A stretch of DNA of 64,000 bases from JABWAM01 sp964653025 (GTDB taxonomy: Bacteria; Verrucomicrobiota; Verrucomicrobiia; JABWAM01): contig CAZZBZ010000007.1 of assembly GCA_964653025.1 (NCBI GenBank), positions 1 through 64,000 of the forward strand, read 5' to 3'. Shown here one piece after another: positions 18,111-26,970 of the stretch (within the stretch, counting starts at the first letter, position 1; every line of letters starts with the position of its first letter). The notes below the pieces were generated by a model. The model was not told where the DNA came from. It ran no database searches and was given only the letters and a program-made list of their open reading frames with translations. Position numbers and translations under genes: made by a program.

Positions 18111-19460
18111 TCATCCGATGGGAATGGCTTCGCCGCCGGCAGGGATGAGGATGCGGGAACCCGGTAGCCGCTGCTGGAGTTCCCGCTGCATCCACTCCAG
18201 GGCCGGGGCGTCCCCGTGCACGAGGAGTACCTGCGGGGGCCGAACGCGCTCCACGTATTCAACCATGTGCTCTCGGTTGCAGTGGGAGGTGAAGTCGAAG
18301 GATTCAACCCGACACTTCACGTCGGAAGTGCCCGCCTCGCGTCCCAGGTCCACACGCCCGCCCCGACCCGCGGCCTTGATCCGTCCCGCCGGAGATTCGG
18401 GATCCACATAGCCGACAAAGAAGATGGCGTGGCGCTCCACCCCTACCATCCTCCGGGCGAGGACGTGCGAGGGCGTGCCCGGTGTCATCATCCCCGAGGA
18501 GACGAGAAAAACCTGCCCTCCGTCGAGGTTCAACGAGGCCGCATGGCGCGGATTCATCGTTCCCCACGGGAGGTCGCGCTGCAGGCGGAAGCGGGGGCAG
18601 AGACGGGGCAGGCTCTCCGCAAGGTCATCGTAAATCTCGTTGTAGGCCGTGCCCAACCCCCCGATGTAGAGGTGTTGCTTCGGCAGGCTCCCCTCCCGCA
18701 CAAGGTCGTAGAAGAGCTTCATCAACTCCTGCGTCTTCCCAAGGGCAAAGCATGGGATGAGCACGCTCCCCCCCGCCTCGTGCACCTCGCGAATCCCGCG
18801 GGCAAAACGCTCCGCCTCGCCATCCCAGGAGAAGTCCGGCTGGGAAGGCGTGTTGCCACGCGTGCACTCGATGACCATGGCATCCGGCGTGCGGTCCGGA
18901 AACTGCGCCGCTCGCGTGATGCGCATCCCGGAAAATTTTACATCGCCCGTGTAAAAGAGCGACCTCCCTTCCATCTTCACCCAAATCCCCACCGCACCCT
19001 GCACATGGCCAGCCTCGTGAAGCGCAACCTCCAACCCCGCCACTTCCACAGACCGACCCACGGGAAGGACTCGCACCCGCTCCATGAGGCGGTCCACCTG
19101 CCCGTGCGTGAAGAGCGGGTACTCGGGGAGATCCAGTTCCGCCCTCTGGCGAATCATCACGCTCGCCGAGTTGTGCAGCGCACGATCGGCAATCGCGGCG
19201 GTGCCGTGACTCATGACAACCGCGGACCCCGGACAACGCTCGTCAAGCACGGGGAGACTGCCAAGGTGGTCGAGATGCCCGTGCGAGATCATCACCGCAT
19301 CCGGCGGGCGCCCTCCCAGCAGTTCCAGGCGCGGCAGGCCCCCGATCCCCTCGATCCTGGGATGGCTGCCGCAATCGAGAAGGAGGCGGCGCCTCTCTCC
19401 CTCCACGAGATAGCAGTTGGCGCCGATCTCGTTGCGGCCAGTGAGGTTGGTAAAATGCAT
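18111..19460 (-). CDS. metallo-beta-lactamase / beta-CASP RNase-like protein
   Basis: 449 residues from ATG 19460, chosen because MHFTNLTGRNEIGANCYLVEG starts the MBL fold; the longer frame upstream overlaps another gene. Metal motif HGHLDHLG, later motifs GHVQGAVG, FYTGDVKFSG, and the beta-CASP domain with SSGMMTPG and the final SHCNREHMVEYVER. Such proteins cleave RNA (RNase J/CPSF-like); this one could act in RNA processing in the cytoplasm. It lies 14 bases downstream of a lipoprotein gene on the same strand. Confidence 0.88.
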   Translation of the reverse strand: MHFTNLTGRNEIGANCYLVEGERRRLLLDCGSHPRIEGIGGLPRLELLGGRPPDAVMISHGHLDHLGSLPVLDERCPGSAVVMSHGTAAIADRALHNSASVMIRQRAELDLPEYPLFTHGQVDRLMERVRVLPVGRSVEVAGLEVALHEAGHVQGAVGIWVKMEGRSLFYTGDVKFSGMRITRAAQFPDRTPDAMVIECTRGNTPSQPDFSWDGEAERFARGIREVHEAGGSVLIPCFALGKTQELMKLFYDLVREGSLPKQHLYIGGLGTAYNEIYDDLAESLPRLCPRFRLQRDLPWGTMNPRHAASLNLDGGQVFLVSSGMMTPGTPSHVLARRMVGVERHAIFFVGYVDPESPAGRIKAAGRGGRVDLGREAGTSDVKCRVESFDFTSHCNREHMVEYVERVRPPQVLLVHGDAPALEWMQRELQQRLPGSRILIPAGGEAIPIG

Positions 19461-19474
19461 CGGCGGACGCGGCC

Positions 19475-20155
19475 TCAGTCGAAGATTCCGGAGAGAGGCG
19501 TTCCCTCGGGAACGAGAAAAAGGTAGTCGCCGCTTTCCACGGGGGTCTGCCCGCCGGGCTCCCCGCTCTTCCCCGAACAGTCCAGTGTGCGACGTGCGAG
19601 ATCGCGCTTCAGGATACGAATTTTCGAGGAGTCCACGCCTGAGGGAACGCCCCCGTCGAGTTGGATCGCCTCCCAGACCGTGAGCGGCGCTCGGAAGATG
19701 CGAGGAAAGACGGTGGCCGGGGGACGATTCGTGCCCGTGGCCACGGGGGAGTTTTCTTCGGGTTTGTACCTCACGACGCGGTAGGGGGAACTCCAGATCC
19801 ATGCCTCAACGGTAAGTTCCTCGTTACCGGGCACCCGACGGTACATCTCCCGAATACTCTCAAGGAAAGCGCCAAGGGTCAGGCCGTCCGCCGTCACGCG
19901 GGCGCCATCCGGGGTGGCCACGTTGCCATCTTTCCCGACCCCCTCAAGCGATCCAAGGGTGGAGCCGGGGCGCCGCAAGACAATCTTGACCATGTCATCG
20001 CGGCGGATGATGCGACCGGGTTCCGTGAGCCCGGGTGCCGAGGCTTGCTGGCGGTCCGGCTCGAAGAGACTCAAGGGCTCTCTCTGTCCGCCGGCACAGC
20101 CCGCAGCGACCAGCGCGGCCAACACGGAAACCGGGAGGAGCTTCTTGCTTTTCAC
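19475..20155 (-). CDS. lipoprotein, polysaccharide-export-like (SLBB/PES type)
   Basis: 226 residues. Signal peptide with lipobox LVAAGC near residue 20, so the mature protein is probably lipid-anchored. The mature part has a PES-like beginning (GRIIRRDDMVKIVLRRPG...VGKDGNVATPDGARVTADGLTLGAFLESIREMY) and a second SLBB-like part (ESGDYLFLVPEG). Related proteins help export polysaccharide across the outer membrane. No Wzc, glycosyltransferase or other export gene is adjacent, so the role is uncertain. Confidence 0.65.
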   Translation of the reverse strand: MKSKKLLPVSVLAALVAAGCAGGQREPLSLFEPDRQQASAPGLTEPGRIIRRDDMVKIVLRRPGSTLGSLEGVGKDGNVATPDGARVTADGLTLGAFLESIREMYRRVPGNEELTVEAWIWSSPYRVVRYKPEENSPVATGTNRPPATVFPRIFRAPLTVWEAIQLDGGVPSGVDSSKIRILKRDLARRTLDCSGKSGEPGGQTPVESGDYLFLVPEGTPLSGIFD

Positions 20156-20239
20156 GATGCCGGCAAGTATTCGTCTTCCGTCTTGAAGCGTAAATCAAAA
20201 AGCACGCCATCGACCCCCCTCCGACGCGAGTCCGGGCGC

Positions 20240-20632
20240 TTGGGGATCGGACGAATCTGCCGCCATGTCTTTCTTTGCCGGGGTCCCGAATGCTGCTCCA
20301 TGGGGAAGGGCGACCACATCTGGAACCTGCTCAAGGAACGCCTTCAGAAGTTCGGATTGTCGGGGCCGTCCGGCACCGTGTTCCGTACCAAGGCCGACTG
20401 CCTGCGCCTCTGCCGCGAGGGACCCATCCTCCTCATCTACCCCGAGGGAACCTGGTACTCCCGCGTGGACCGAGCAAAGCTGGATCGCATCATCCGCAGC
20501 CACCTGCTCAAGGGCCGCCCCCTCTGGGACGAGGCCTTCGCCGTCAACCCGCTTCCCATGCCGGCACTGCGAAACCCCCTCCCCCGCCGCGCCTCCCGTC
20601 GCATTCCGAAACTTCCAACCGTGAACCGCTGA
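20240..20632 (+). CDS. thioredoxin-like 2Fe-2S ferredoxin domain protein
   Basis: About 130 residues; no ATG is in frame, so a TTG at 20240 (or 20183) is proposed. The protein shows RHVFLCRGPECC, a helix, then KADCLRLCREGPILLIYPEG, that is, the four-cysteine pattern C...C / C-x3-C of stand-alone thioredoxin-like ferredoxins related to NuoE, and the family ending HLLKGRPLWDEAFA. The likely role is electron transfer; partner unknown. The C-terminal RRASRRIPKLP tail is basic. Uncertain start, good domain match. Confidence 0.72.
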   Translation: MGIGRICRHVFLCRGPECCSMGKGDHIWNLLKERLQKFGLSGPSGTVFRTKADCLRLCREGPILLIYPEGTWYSRVDRAKLDRIIRSHLLKGRPLWDEAFAVNPLPMPALRNPLPRRASRRIPKLPTVNR

Positions 20633-20678
20633 ATCCGCCTCAGGCGGACTGAACCGTGAACCCGGGCTATTCTTTTCC

Positions 20679-21725
20679 ATGAAAACTGTCCTCGTCACCG
20701 GCAGCAGCGGCCTCATCGGCTCGGAAACCGTCCGCTACTTCGACGCACTCGGCTGGCAGACCGTGGGGCTGGACAACAACATGCGAGCGCAGTTCTTCGG
20801 CCCCGACGGGGACACCGAGTGGAACCGCCAGCGCCTCGCCTCCGATTGTCCTCGTTTCCGCCATGTGCAGGCAGACATCCGGGACCGGGCACGCGTCCTC
20901 GAACTCGTCGCTGAACTGAAGCCGGACCTGATCGTCCACTGCGCCGCCCAGCCCTCGCACGACCTCGCCGCGAAGGTGCCCTTCGAGGATTTCGACGTGA
21001 ACGCCGTTGGCACGCACAACCTCCTTGAGGCGACCCGACGGGGCGCGCCCGACGCCGTCTTCACGTTCATGAGCACGAACAAGGTCTACGGCGACCGCCC
21101 GAACCTGCTCCCGCTCAAGGAACTGCCCACGCGCTGGGACTACGCCGACCCGAAGTACGCGAACGGCATCCCCGAAGATTTCTCCATCGACCAGAGCACG
21201 CACAGCCTTTTCGGCGCGAGCAAGGTGGCGGCCGACGTGATGGCGCAGGAATACGGGCGCTACTTCGGCATGAAGGTGGGCGTGTTTCGCGGGGGTTGCC
21301 TCACCGGGCCCGCCCACTCGGGCGCGAAGCTGCACGGCTTCCTCGCGTGGCTCTTCAAGACCGCGCTCTCCGGCGGCCGCTACCAGATCATCGGCTACAA
21401 GGGCAAGCAGGTGCGCGACCAGATCCACAGCCACGACGTGGCCGCCGCCTTCCATGCCTTCTACGAGACCCCCCGTCCCGGCGAGGTCTACAACCTCGGC
21501 GGCGGCAAGGAGAACAGCGCCTCCATCCTCGAGTGCCTCGCGCGGATCGAGGCCCTCACGGGCCGCAAGGTCGAGACCGAGTACACGGACGTGAACCGCG
21601 TCGGCGACCATATCTGCTACTACTCCGACCTCTCGCGGATGCAAAACCACTTCCCCAAGTGGCGCCTCACGCGCAACCTCGATGCGATCTTCGAGGAGTT
21701 CCACCGCGCCGCGGTCGGAAAGTAG
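20679..21725 (+). CDS. NAD-dependent epimerase/dehydratase, CDP-paratose 2-epimerase-like
   Basis: 348 residues, extended short-chain dehydrogenase fold: GSSGLIGS nucleotide-binding loop, LDNNMR, CAAQPSHD, and the substrate region FRGGCLTGPAHSGAKLHGFL. The usual YxxxK catalytic motif reads FGASK (HSLFGASKVAAD), with Phe in place of Tyr. The overall pattern resembles CDP-paratose/tyvelose 2-epimerase-like proteins acting on nucleotide sugars for surface polysaccharides. A TATTCT box ends 5 bases before the ATG. purC follows 4 bases after the stop region. Confidence 0.88.
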   Translation: MKTVLVTGSSGLIGSETVRYFDALGWQTVGLDNNMRAQFFGPDGDTEWNRQRLASDCPRFRHVQADIRDRARVLELVAELKPDLIVHCAAQPSHDLAAKVPFEDFDVNAVGTHNLLEATRRGAPDAVFTFMSTNKVYGDRPNLLPLKELPTRWDYADPKYANGIPEDFSIDQSTHSLFGASKVAADVMAQEYGRYFGMKVGVFRGGCLTGPAHSGAKLHGFLAWLFKTALSGGRYQIIGYKGKQVRDQIHSHDVAAAFHAFYETPRPGEVYNLGGGKENSASILECLARIEALTGRKVETEYTDVNRVGDHICYYSDLSRMQNHFPKWRLTRNLDAIFEEFHRAAVGK

Positions 21726-21729
21726 GCTT

Positions 21730-22632
21730 ATGGAGATTCCGCTATCCATGCACACCTCCCCCCTCCTCCGTTTCGACGCCCCCGAACTGAATAAACTCCG
21801 CTCCGGCAAGGTCCGCGAGGTCTTCGATCTCGGAGACCGCATCCTGTTCGTCGTCAGTGACCGCATCTCGGCATTCGATGTGATCATGGCCGATGGCGTC
21901 CCCGACAAGGGCCGCGTCCTCAACCAGATCTCCCTCTTCTGGTTCGACCACCTCAAGAAGGTCGCCCCCCACCACTTCCTCACCGCCGACCTCGGCGAGA
22001 TCGGACGCCGCCATCCCGAACTCAACGGGCGCTCGATGATCGTCAAGAAGACGAAGCCCCTCCCCATTGAGTGCGTTGTCCGCGGCTACCTCGCCGGTTC
22101 GGGCTGGAAGGAATACCAGAAGACCCGTTCGGTTTGCGGCGTTCCGCTCCCCGCCGGGCTCCAGGAATCCTCGGAACTCCCGACGCCGATCTTCACCCCC
22201 TCCACGAAGGCCGAGGTTGGCCACGACGAAAACATCTCCTTCGAGCAGGCCGCGAAGGTTATTGGCGATGCGAAAGCCACGAAGATTCGCGACCTCAGCC
22301 TCGCGGTCTACTCCGCCGCGCGCGATTATGCCCGCACCCGCGGGATCATGATTGCCGACACCAAGTTCGAGTTCGGCGAACTCCCAGACGGGACGATCAT
22401 CCTCATCGACGAGGTCCTCACCCCCGACTCCTCGCGCTTCTGGCCCGCCGACCAATACGCCCCGGGTCGCGGTCAGCCCAGCTTCGACAAGCAGTTCCTC
22501 CGCGACTATCTCGAGTCGTTGACATGGAACAAGCAGCCGCCCCCGCCCCCCCTCCCCGCCGAGGTCATCCTCAAGACACGCGAGAAGTACCTCGATGTCT
22601 ACCGCCGCCTCGTCGGCAAGGACCTGGCATGA
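21730..22632 (+). CDS. purC: SAICAR synthase
   Basis: 300 residues from ATG 21730; ATG 21748 (MHTSPLLRFD) is the alternative. Signatures SGKVREVFDLGD, SDRISAFDVIM, IVKKTKPLPIECVVRGYLAGSGWKEY and IDEVLTPDSSRFWP are typical of the long bacterial/eukaryotic-type PurC. It joins CAIR and aspartate in purine synthesis. It ends in an ATGA overlap with the PfkB kinase gene, so the two are co-translated. Confidence 0.96.
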   Translation: MEIPLSMHTSPLLRFDAPELNKLRSGKVREVFDLGDRILFVVSDRISAFDVIMADGVPDKGRVLNQISLFWFDHLKKVAPHHFLTADLGEIGRRHPELNGRSMIVKKTKPLPIECVVRGYLAGSGWKEYQKTRSVCGVPLPAGLQESSELPTPIFTPSTKAEVGHDENISFEQAAKVIGDAKATKIRDLSLAVYSAARDYARTRGIMIADTKFEFGELPDGTIILIDEVLTPDSSRFWPADQYAPGRGQPSFDKQFLRDYLESLTWNKQPPPPPLPAEVILKTREKYLDVYRRLVGKDLA

Positions 22633-23774
22633 GCGACTCCCACAAGACCGCCTTCTCCTCCATCGCGCGCCTCGAGAACGCCGAGCACACGCTCGCCTCC
22701 CAACGCGGGATCGTCGGCCTTGATGGTTTCGTGGACCAGATCCTGCGCGTCGTGGACAAGCGCTCCTCGGACGGCACCACCACCTTCGTCCCCACGATCA
22801 CGGAGTGGGGAAAGCGGGTCCAGGCCGCCGGCGGCAAGAGCACCAAGTTCGAGATGTCGGTCAGCCAGGTGAAACTCGGCGGCAACGGCCCGATCATGGC
22901 CTGCGCCCTCGCCTCGCTCGGCCTCCCGCTCACCTGCGTCGGCAACCTCGGCTGGCCCCAGCCCCACGCCATCTTCCAGCCGATGGCCAACTCCTGCAAA
23001 CTCGTCACCCTCGCCGACGCGGGTTATACCGACGCCGTCGAGTTCGAGGATGGCAAGATCATGCTCTCCCGCCAACAGGCCTGCGCCGACGTCCACTGGG
23101 ACGCGCTCCAGAAGGCCTTCGGGGGCGTCGACGGGGTGAGGAAGCTCTTCGACGAGGCCACCTTCGTCGCCATCACCAACTGGGCCGCTCTCCCCCACAT
23201 GTCCGACATCTGGGCGCGGCTCCAGTCCGAGGTCTGCCCCCGCCTCGCCCGCCTCCCCGCCGGGCCGCGGCGTCTCTTCATCGACCTCGCCGACCCGCAG
23301 TTCTGCGCAGTGGCCGACCTCCGTCACGCCCTCGACCTCGTCGGCGCATTCGCGAAGTGGTTTGACGTCACCCTCGGCATCAACCAAAAGGAGGCGGGCG
23401 AACTCCTCCATGCGCTCGGGCTGAAGGCCGAAGGCGACGACCGTGCATGGTGCCGCGACGCCGCCCGCACGATCCGCGAGAATCTCGGCGTCGCGCGCGT
23501 GGTCGTTCACGCCGTCGCTTTTGCGACCGTCGCCTCCTCCACCGAGGCCCCGGTTGTCGAAGGGCCCTTCGTGGCGAGGCCGCTCATCTCCACGGGCGCG
23601 GGAGACCACTTCAACGCGGGGTTCAGCCTCGCCGCGATCCTCGGAGGAACCCCCGAAGACTGCCTCCAGTGCGGCGTGGCGACCTCCGGCTTCTACGTCC
23701 GCACCGCGAAGTCTCCCAGCCTGGGCGACCTCCGCGGCTTCCTCCGCCGCATTGCGGAGGGAAAACCGGACTGA
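22629..23774 (+). CDS. PfkB/ribokinase-family carbohydrate kinase
   Basis: 381 residues starting in the ATGA overlap with purC. The ATP/anion-hole motif STGAGDHFNAGFSLA with catalytic Asp is near the C-terminus, and GGNGPIMACALASLG forms the N-terminal substrate/lid region. The family phosphorylates sugars or nucleosides; the substrate is not evident. Coupling to purC suggests a nucleoside- or ribose-related substrate, as inference only. Confidence 0.85.
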   Translation: MSDSHKTAFSSIARLENAEHTLASQRGIVGLDGFVDQILRVVDKRSSDGTTTFVPTITEWGKRVQAAGGKSTKFEMSVSQVKLGGNGPIMACALASLGLPLTCVGNLGWPQPHAIFQPMANSCKLVTLADAGYTDAVEFEDGKIMLSRQQACADVHWDALQKAFGGVDGVRKLFDEATFVAITNWAALPHMSDIWARLQSEVCPRLARLPAGPRRLFIDLADPQFCAVADLRHALDLVGAFAKWFDVTLGINQKEAGELLHALGLKAEGDDRAWCRDAARTIRENLGVARVVVHAVAFATVASSTEAPVVEGPFVARPLISTGAGDHFNAGFSLAAILGGTPEDCLQCGVATSGFYVRTAKSPSLGDLRGFLRRIAEGKPD

Positions 23775-23802
23775 ACTGGGTGGCGTTAGGCTGAGGTGTT
23801 CC

Positions 23803-23973
23803 TCTGTGGACGCGGTTACCGACCGCAGCCACAGTCTGACCACGACCACAGCAGAGGGCGTGTCGCTGCCAGGACGCTTTCTCTGTCTTCTGTAGACGGG
23901 GTCGATGACCCCGTTCTGGGCCGCGGTACCAACCGCGGCTGCAGCCCGACCACGGCTACAGCAGAGGGCGTGC
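23803..23973. repeat. two tandem hairpin modules (TGTAG/CTACA-type)
   Basis: Two related modules, about 23803-23863 and 23881-23973, each begin CTCTGT and end with CGACCACG-like plus CTACAGCAGAGGGCGTG (or ACCACAGCAGAGGGCGTG). The second encloses perfect hairpin ACGGGGTC/GAT/GACCCCGT (23896-23914) and hairpin CCGCGGT/ACCA/ACCGCGG. A related single module is at 36794-36848. No coding potential. Confidence 0.6.
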
Positions 23974-23991
23974 GGAACCCACGCGAACGTC

Positions 23992-25629
23992 TCACCCCGT
24001 CACGCGGAGCAGGAGCAGGGTGCGGTCGTCGCCCTGCGGGGTCGTGCCGATGAAGGTGCCCACCTGCTTATCAATCTCGCGCACCATCTCCCGCGCAGGC
24101 AATGCGGCGGTCTCGCGCACAATGCCGGCGAGCCGCTCACACCCAAACTCTTCCCCCGCGGCATTCTCCGCCTCGGTGATCCCGTCCGTATAGAAAAGTG
24201 CCATATCCCCCTTCTCGAGCACCACCTCCTCCTCCACGAGTGAGCCCTCAAACTCGTGCCCCTCGGCGAGGCCGATGGCCATTCCCTTCGGGGCGTGACG
24301 CTCGGGCTTCGCGACCCCCGAACGCCAGACCAGCAGCGGTTCGTGGCCCGCGCGACAGAAGCGAAAAACCCGCGTCTTCGCGTTGAAAACCCCGTAGATC
24401 ATCGAGATAAAAAGGTCGTCCTGCATGTCCGGCCGCATGATCGCATTCACACGATGAAGCACCTTGCGCGGCGAGGGATTCGCCACCGCCACGTGCCGCA
24501 ACGCCGTGCGGCACATGGCCATCAGCAGCGCCGCCCCCACCCCCTTTCCCGAAACGTCCGCGATCGCAAAACCCCAGTTGTCGCCATCCACCGCTACCAC
24601 GTCGTAGTAGTCGCCCCCCACCTTGCGCGCAGGGACGCTCAGGGCCCCGATGTCCGCGTTGAGCACACTCGGGAACTCCGACGGCAAGAGCACTCGCTGG
24701 ATGTCGCGCGCCATTTCGAAGTCCCGTTCAAACTGTTCCCGTTCCGCCCGCTCGGCGCGCTTGCGCTCCGTGATATCGAGGATCACTCCCACGATTCCCA
24801 CCGTCTTTCCCAGGACATCCCGGTAGATCGCCTTGCTAAAAACCACATCGCGCTCCTTCCCTTCCTTCCCGGCCACCCGCGACTCGTAGGTCTGCTCCCC
24901 GCCGCTCTGGAAGAGCGCATGGTCCATCCCCTGGTAGATCTCGGCCAAATGACGGGGCGCGATGTCAAATATGGTCTTCCCCACAATTTTCTCGGAGGAG
25001 AGTCCCATGAACTCCTCAAACGCACGGTTGCAGCCGAGATAGACGCCCTCGACATTTTTGTAGAAAACCGGGGAGGGAATCGTGTTCAGGATCGTCTCGA
25101 TGAAGTTGAGTTGCTCCTTCACCTGCATCTCCATCTCCTTCCGCTCCGTGGTGTCGCGGATGAAGAAGCAGAGTCGCGCCGCAACCCCCTCGCCCAGGCG
25201 ATTCGCCACCACCTCCGCGGGAAACATCGAACCGTCCTTGCGAACGCAAAAGGCCTCCACCAGCGTGAAGCGATGCTCCTCCAGGTTCCCCTGGATCGTG
25301 CGGAGCAGCCCTTCATCGGCCCCCGAGATCACCTGCAGGATCGAGAGCCCCAAAATCTCCCCCTTCGCGTAATGCAAAAAATCCAAGGCGCGCGGATTCG
25401 CCTCCGTGATCTCCCCTGCGAGGTCGGTAAGGAGAGCCCCGTCGTACAGGTTCTCAAGAAGCGACCCCATCACACGGGCGCCGGAAGGGCCGATCGCGAG
25501 CGGCTTCGACGGGCTTCCCACCATGCGCTTTACCACGGGAACGGCCATCGGGCGCAAGGTCGATGCGGCCGTGGTCTTCTTGCCCACTTTTTCCAAGATC
25601 CGCGCAATCATTCCAGCACCTGGCGTCAT
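23992..25629 (-). CDS. PAS-PAS-SpoIIE serine phosphatase
   Basis: 545 residues from ATG 25629 (25611 is an alternative; earlier in-frame starts would overlap the divergent gene). Two PAS domains with PAC tails (ENLYDGALLTDLAGEITEAN...FFIRDTTERKE and FIETILNTIPSPVFYKNVEGVYLGCNRAFEEFMG...GVILDITERKR), a coiled linker (FEMARDIQRVLLP) and a PP2C-like SpoIIE domain (GGDYYDVVAVDGD, ADVSGKGVGAALLMA, YTDGITEA, GDDRTLLLLRV). Metal-binding Asp residues are intact. Cytoplasmic signal-responsive phosphatase, probably acting on an anti-sigma antagonist; no partner nearby. Confidence 0.92.
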   Translation of the reverse strand: MTPGAGMIARILEKVGKKTTAASTLRPMAVPVVKRMVGSPSKPLAIGPSGARVMGSLLENLYDGALLTDLAGEITEANPRALDFLHYAKGEILGLSILQVISGADEGLLRTIQGNLEEHRFTLVEAFCVRKDGSMFPAEVVANRLGEGVAARLCFFIRDTTERKEMEMQVKEQLNFIETILNTIPSPVFYKNVEGVYLGCNRAFEEFMGLSSEKIVGKTIFDIAPRHLAEIYQGMDHALFQSGGEQTYESRVAGKEGKERDVVFSKAIYRDVLGKTVGIVGVILDITERKRAERAEREQFERDFEMARDIQRVLLPSEFPSVLNADIGALSVPARKVGGDYYDVVAVDGDNWGFAIADVSGKGVGAALLMAMCRTALRHVAVANPSPRKVLHRVNAIMRPDMQDDLFISMIYGVFNAKTRVFRFCRAGHEPLLVWRSGVAKPERHAPKGMAIGLAEGHEFEGSLVEEEVVLEKGDMALFYTDGITEAENAAGEEFGCERLAGIVRETAALPAREMVREIDKQVGTFIGTTPQGDDRTLLLLRVTG

Positions 25630-25714
25630 GCCCCCACCAAAGCACCGCACCGGGGCGAAATCAAGCGCACCGGGGATTGACGCTGCATCCCCCCGGCCTC
25701 TACGATTTCCATCC

Positions 25715-26947
25715 GTGACCTCTCGTCCGCTTGTTCGATCCGCCCTCGAACACCGCCAGCCTCCGCGCGTTCCCATCGACTTCGGTGCCCACCGATCCAG
25801 TGGGATCATGGCCATCGCCTACGCGAAGCTTCGCCGTTACCTGGGTCTCCCCTCGCACCCGCCGCGCGTCTACGACGTCATCCAGCAACTCGCGATCGTC
25901 GAGGAGGATGTCCTCGATCGCTTCGGCGTGGACACGATCGAACTGGGACGCGGTTTCTGCGCGGAGGACAAGTGGTGGAAGGAATGGCGCCTGCCGGATG
26001 GCACCGACTGCCTCGTTCCCTCGTGGACCGACCTGCGAAAGAAAGGCGACGATTGGTTCATCCACGCCCCCTCGGGACGGCCCACCGGCGTGCAGAAGAA
26101 CGGCTCCCTATACTTCGAGCAGGTCTGGCACCCGTTCGTGGATGGTATCCCGAACGATCTCTCCAACCTCCGTGAAATCATGCAAGAGTGCATGTGGGCG
26201 CACCCCTCGCCCCCCGGCCCCTCTGCACCGGACCCCGCCATGCTGAAAAGAGGGGCGCAGGAGTTTCGCGTCCATACCGACCGTGCAATCGTGGCGCTCT
26301 TCGGGGGAAACCTTCTCGAGTGGATGCAGTTTTTCTGCCGCAACGACCAGTGCTTCGTCTTCCTCGGCTCCGAGCCCGAGGCCTCCCACCGCCTTCTCGA
26401 TGCCCTCGTCGAGATCCACCTTTCCAACCTCGATTGCTTTCTCGGGGCGGTTGGAAAGCACGTGGACATCATCGGCTTCGGCGACGACCTCGGGATGCAA
26501 AAAGGGCCCCAGATTTCTCCGAAAATGTACCGCGAGTTTTTCAAGCCACGCCACGCGGCGATGTGGAAGCGCGCCAAACAACTCGCCCCCGTCAAGGTCA
26601 TGCTCCACTGCTGCGGCGGAATCCGCCCCCTCCTCGACGACCTCATCGAGGCCGGGCTCGACGCCATCAACCCCGTCCAGACCACTTGCGAGGGAATGGA
26701 CCCCGCAACACTGAAGCGCGATTTTGGCAAGCGCCTGTGCTTCTGGGGCGGCGGGTGCGACACACGGTCCGTCCTCCCACGCGGAACGCCCGAGGAGGTG
26801 CGCCACCATGTCCTGGAACAGCTGCAAATCATGACTCCCGGCGGCGGGTTTGTCTTCCAGCAGGTCCACAACATCATGGCCGACATTCCGCCCGCGAACG
26901 TCGTCGCCATGTTCGACGCCGTTGCGGAGTTCAACCGACGCGGCTGA
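25715..26947 (+). CDS. uroporphyrinogen decarboxylase-like protein (UroD family)
   Basis: 410 residues from GTG 25715. UroD-type TIM barrel: RVPIDFGAHRSSGIMA, VDIIGFGDDLGMQKGPQISPKMYREFFKPRH, KVMLHCCGGIRPLLDDLIEAGLDAINPVQTTCEGMDP, LCFWGGGCDT. The pattern HCCGG resembles corrinoid-methyltransferase-like UroD proteins (MtaA/CmuA relatives) more than heme-pathway HemE, which is usually nearer 350 residues. Such genes are numerous in PVC genomes and often sit near sugar catabolism. It is followed 23 bases later by a small transporter gene. Confidence 0.82.
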   Translation: MTSRPLVRSALEHRQPPRVPIDFGAHRSSGIMAIAYAKLRRYLGLPSHPPRVYDVIQQLAIVEEDVLDRFGVDTIELGRGFCAEDKWWKEWRLPDGTDCLVPSWTDLRKKGDDWFIHAPSGRPTGVQKNGSLYFEQVWHPFVDGIPNDLSNLREIMQECMWAHPSPPGPSAPDPAMLKRGAQEFRVHTDRAIVALFGGNLLEWMQFFCRNDQCFVFLGSEPEASHRLLDALVEIHLSNLDCFLGAVGKHVDIIGFGDDLGMQKGPQISPKMYREFFKPRHAAMWKRAKQLAPVKVMLHCCGGIRPLLDDLIEAGLDAINPVQTTCEGMDPATLKRDFGKRLCFWGGGCDTRSVLPRGTPEEVRHHVLEQLQIMTPGGGFVFQQVHNIMADIPPANVVAMFDAVAEFNRRG

Positions 26948-26970
26948 TTTTCAAAAGAAAGGATTTGCCC

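Noticed and set aside
19661..20239. Upstream part of the long plus frame leading into the ferredoxin-like gene
   Set aside because: It is antisense to the lipoprotein gene and has no similarity to anything; only the portion after about 20183-20240 carries a domain.
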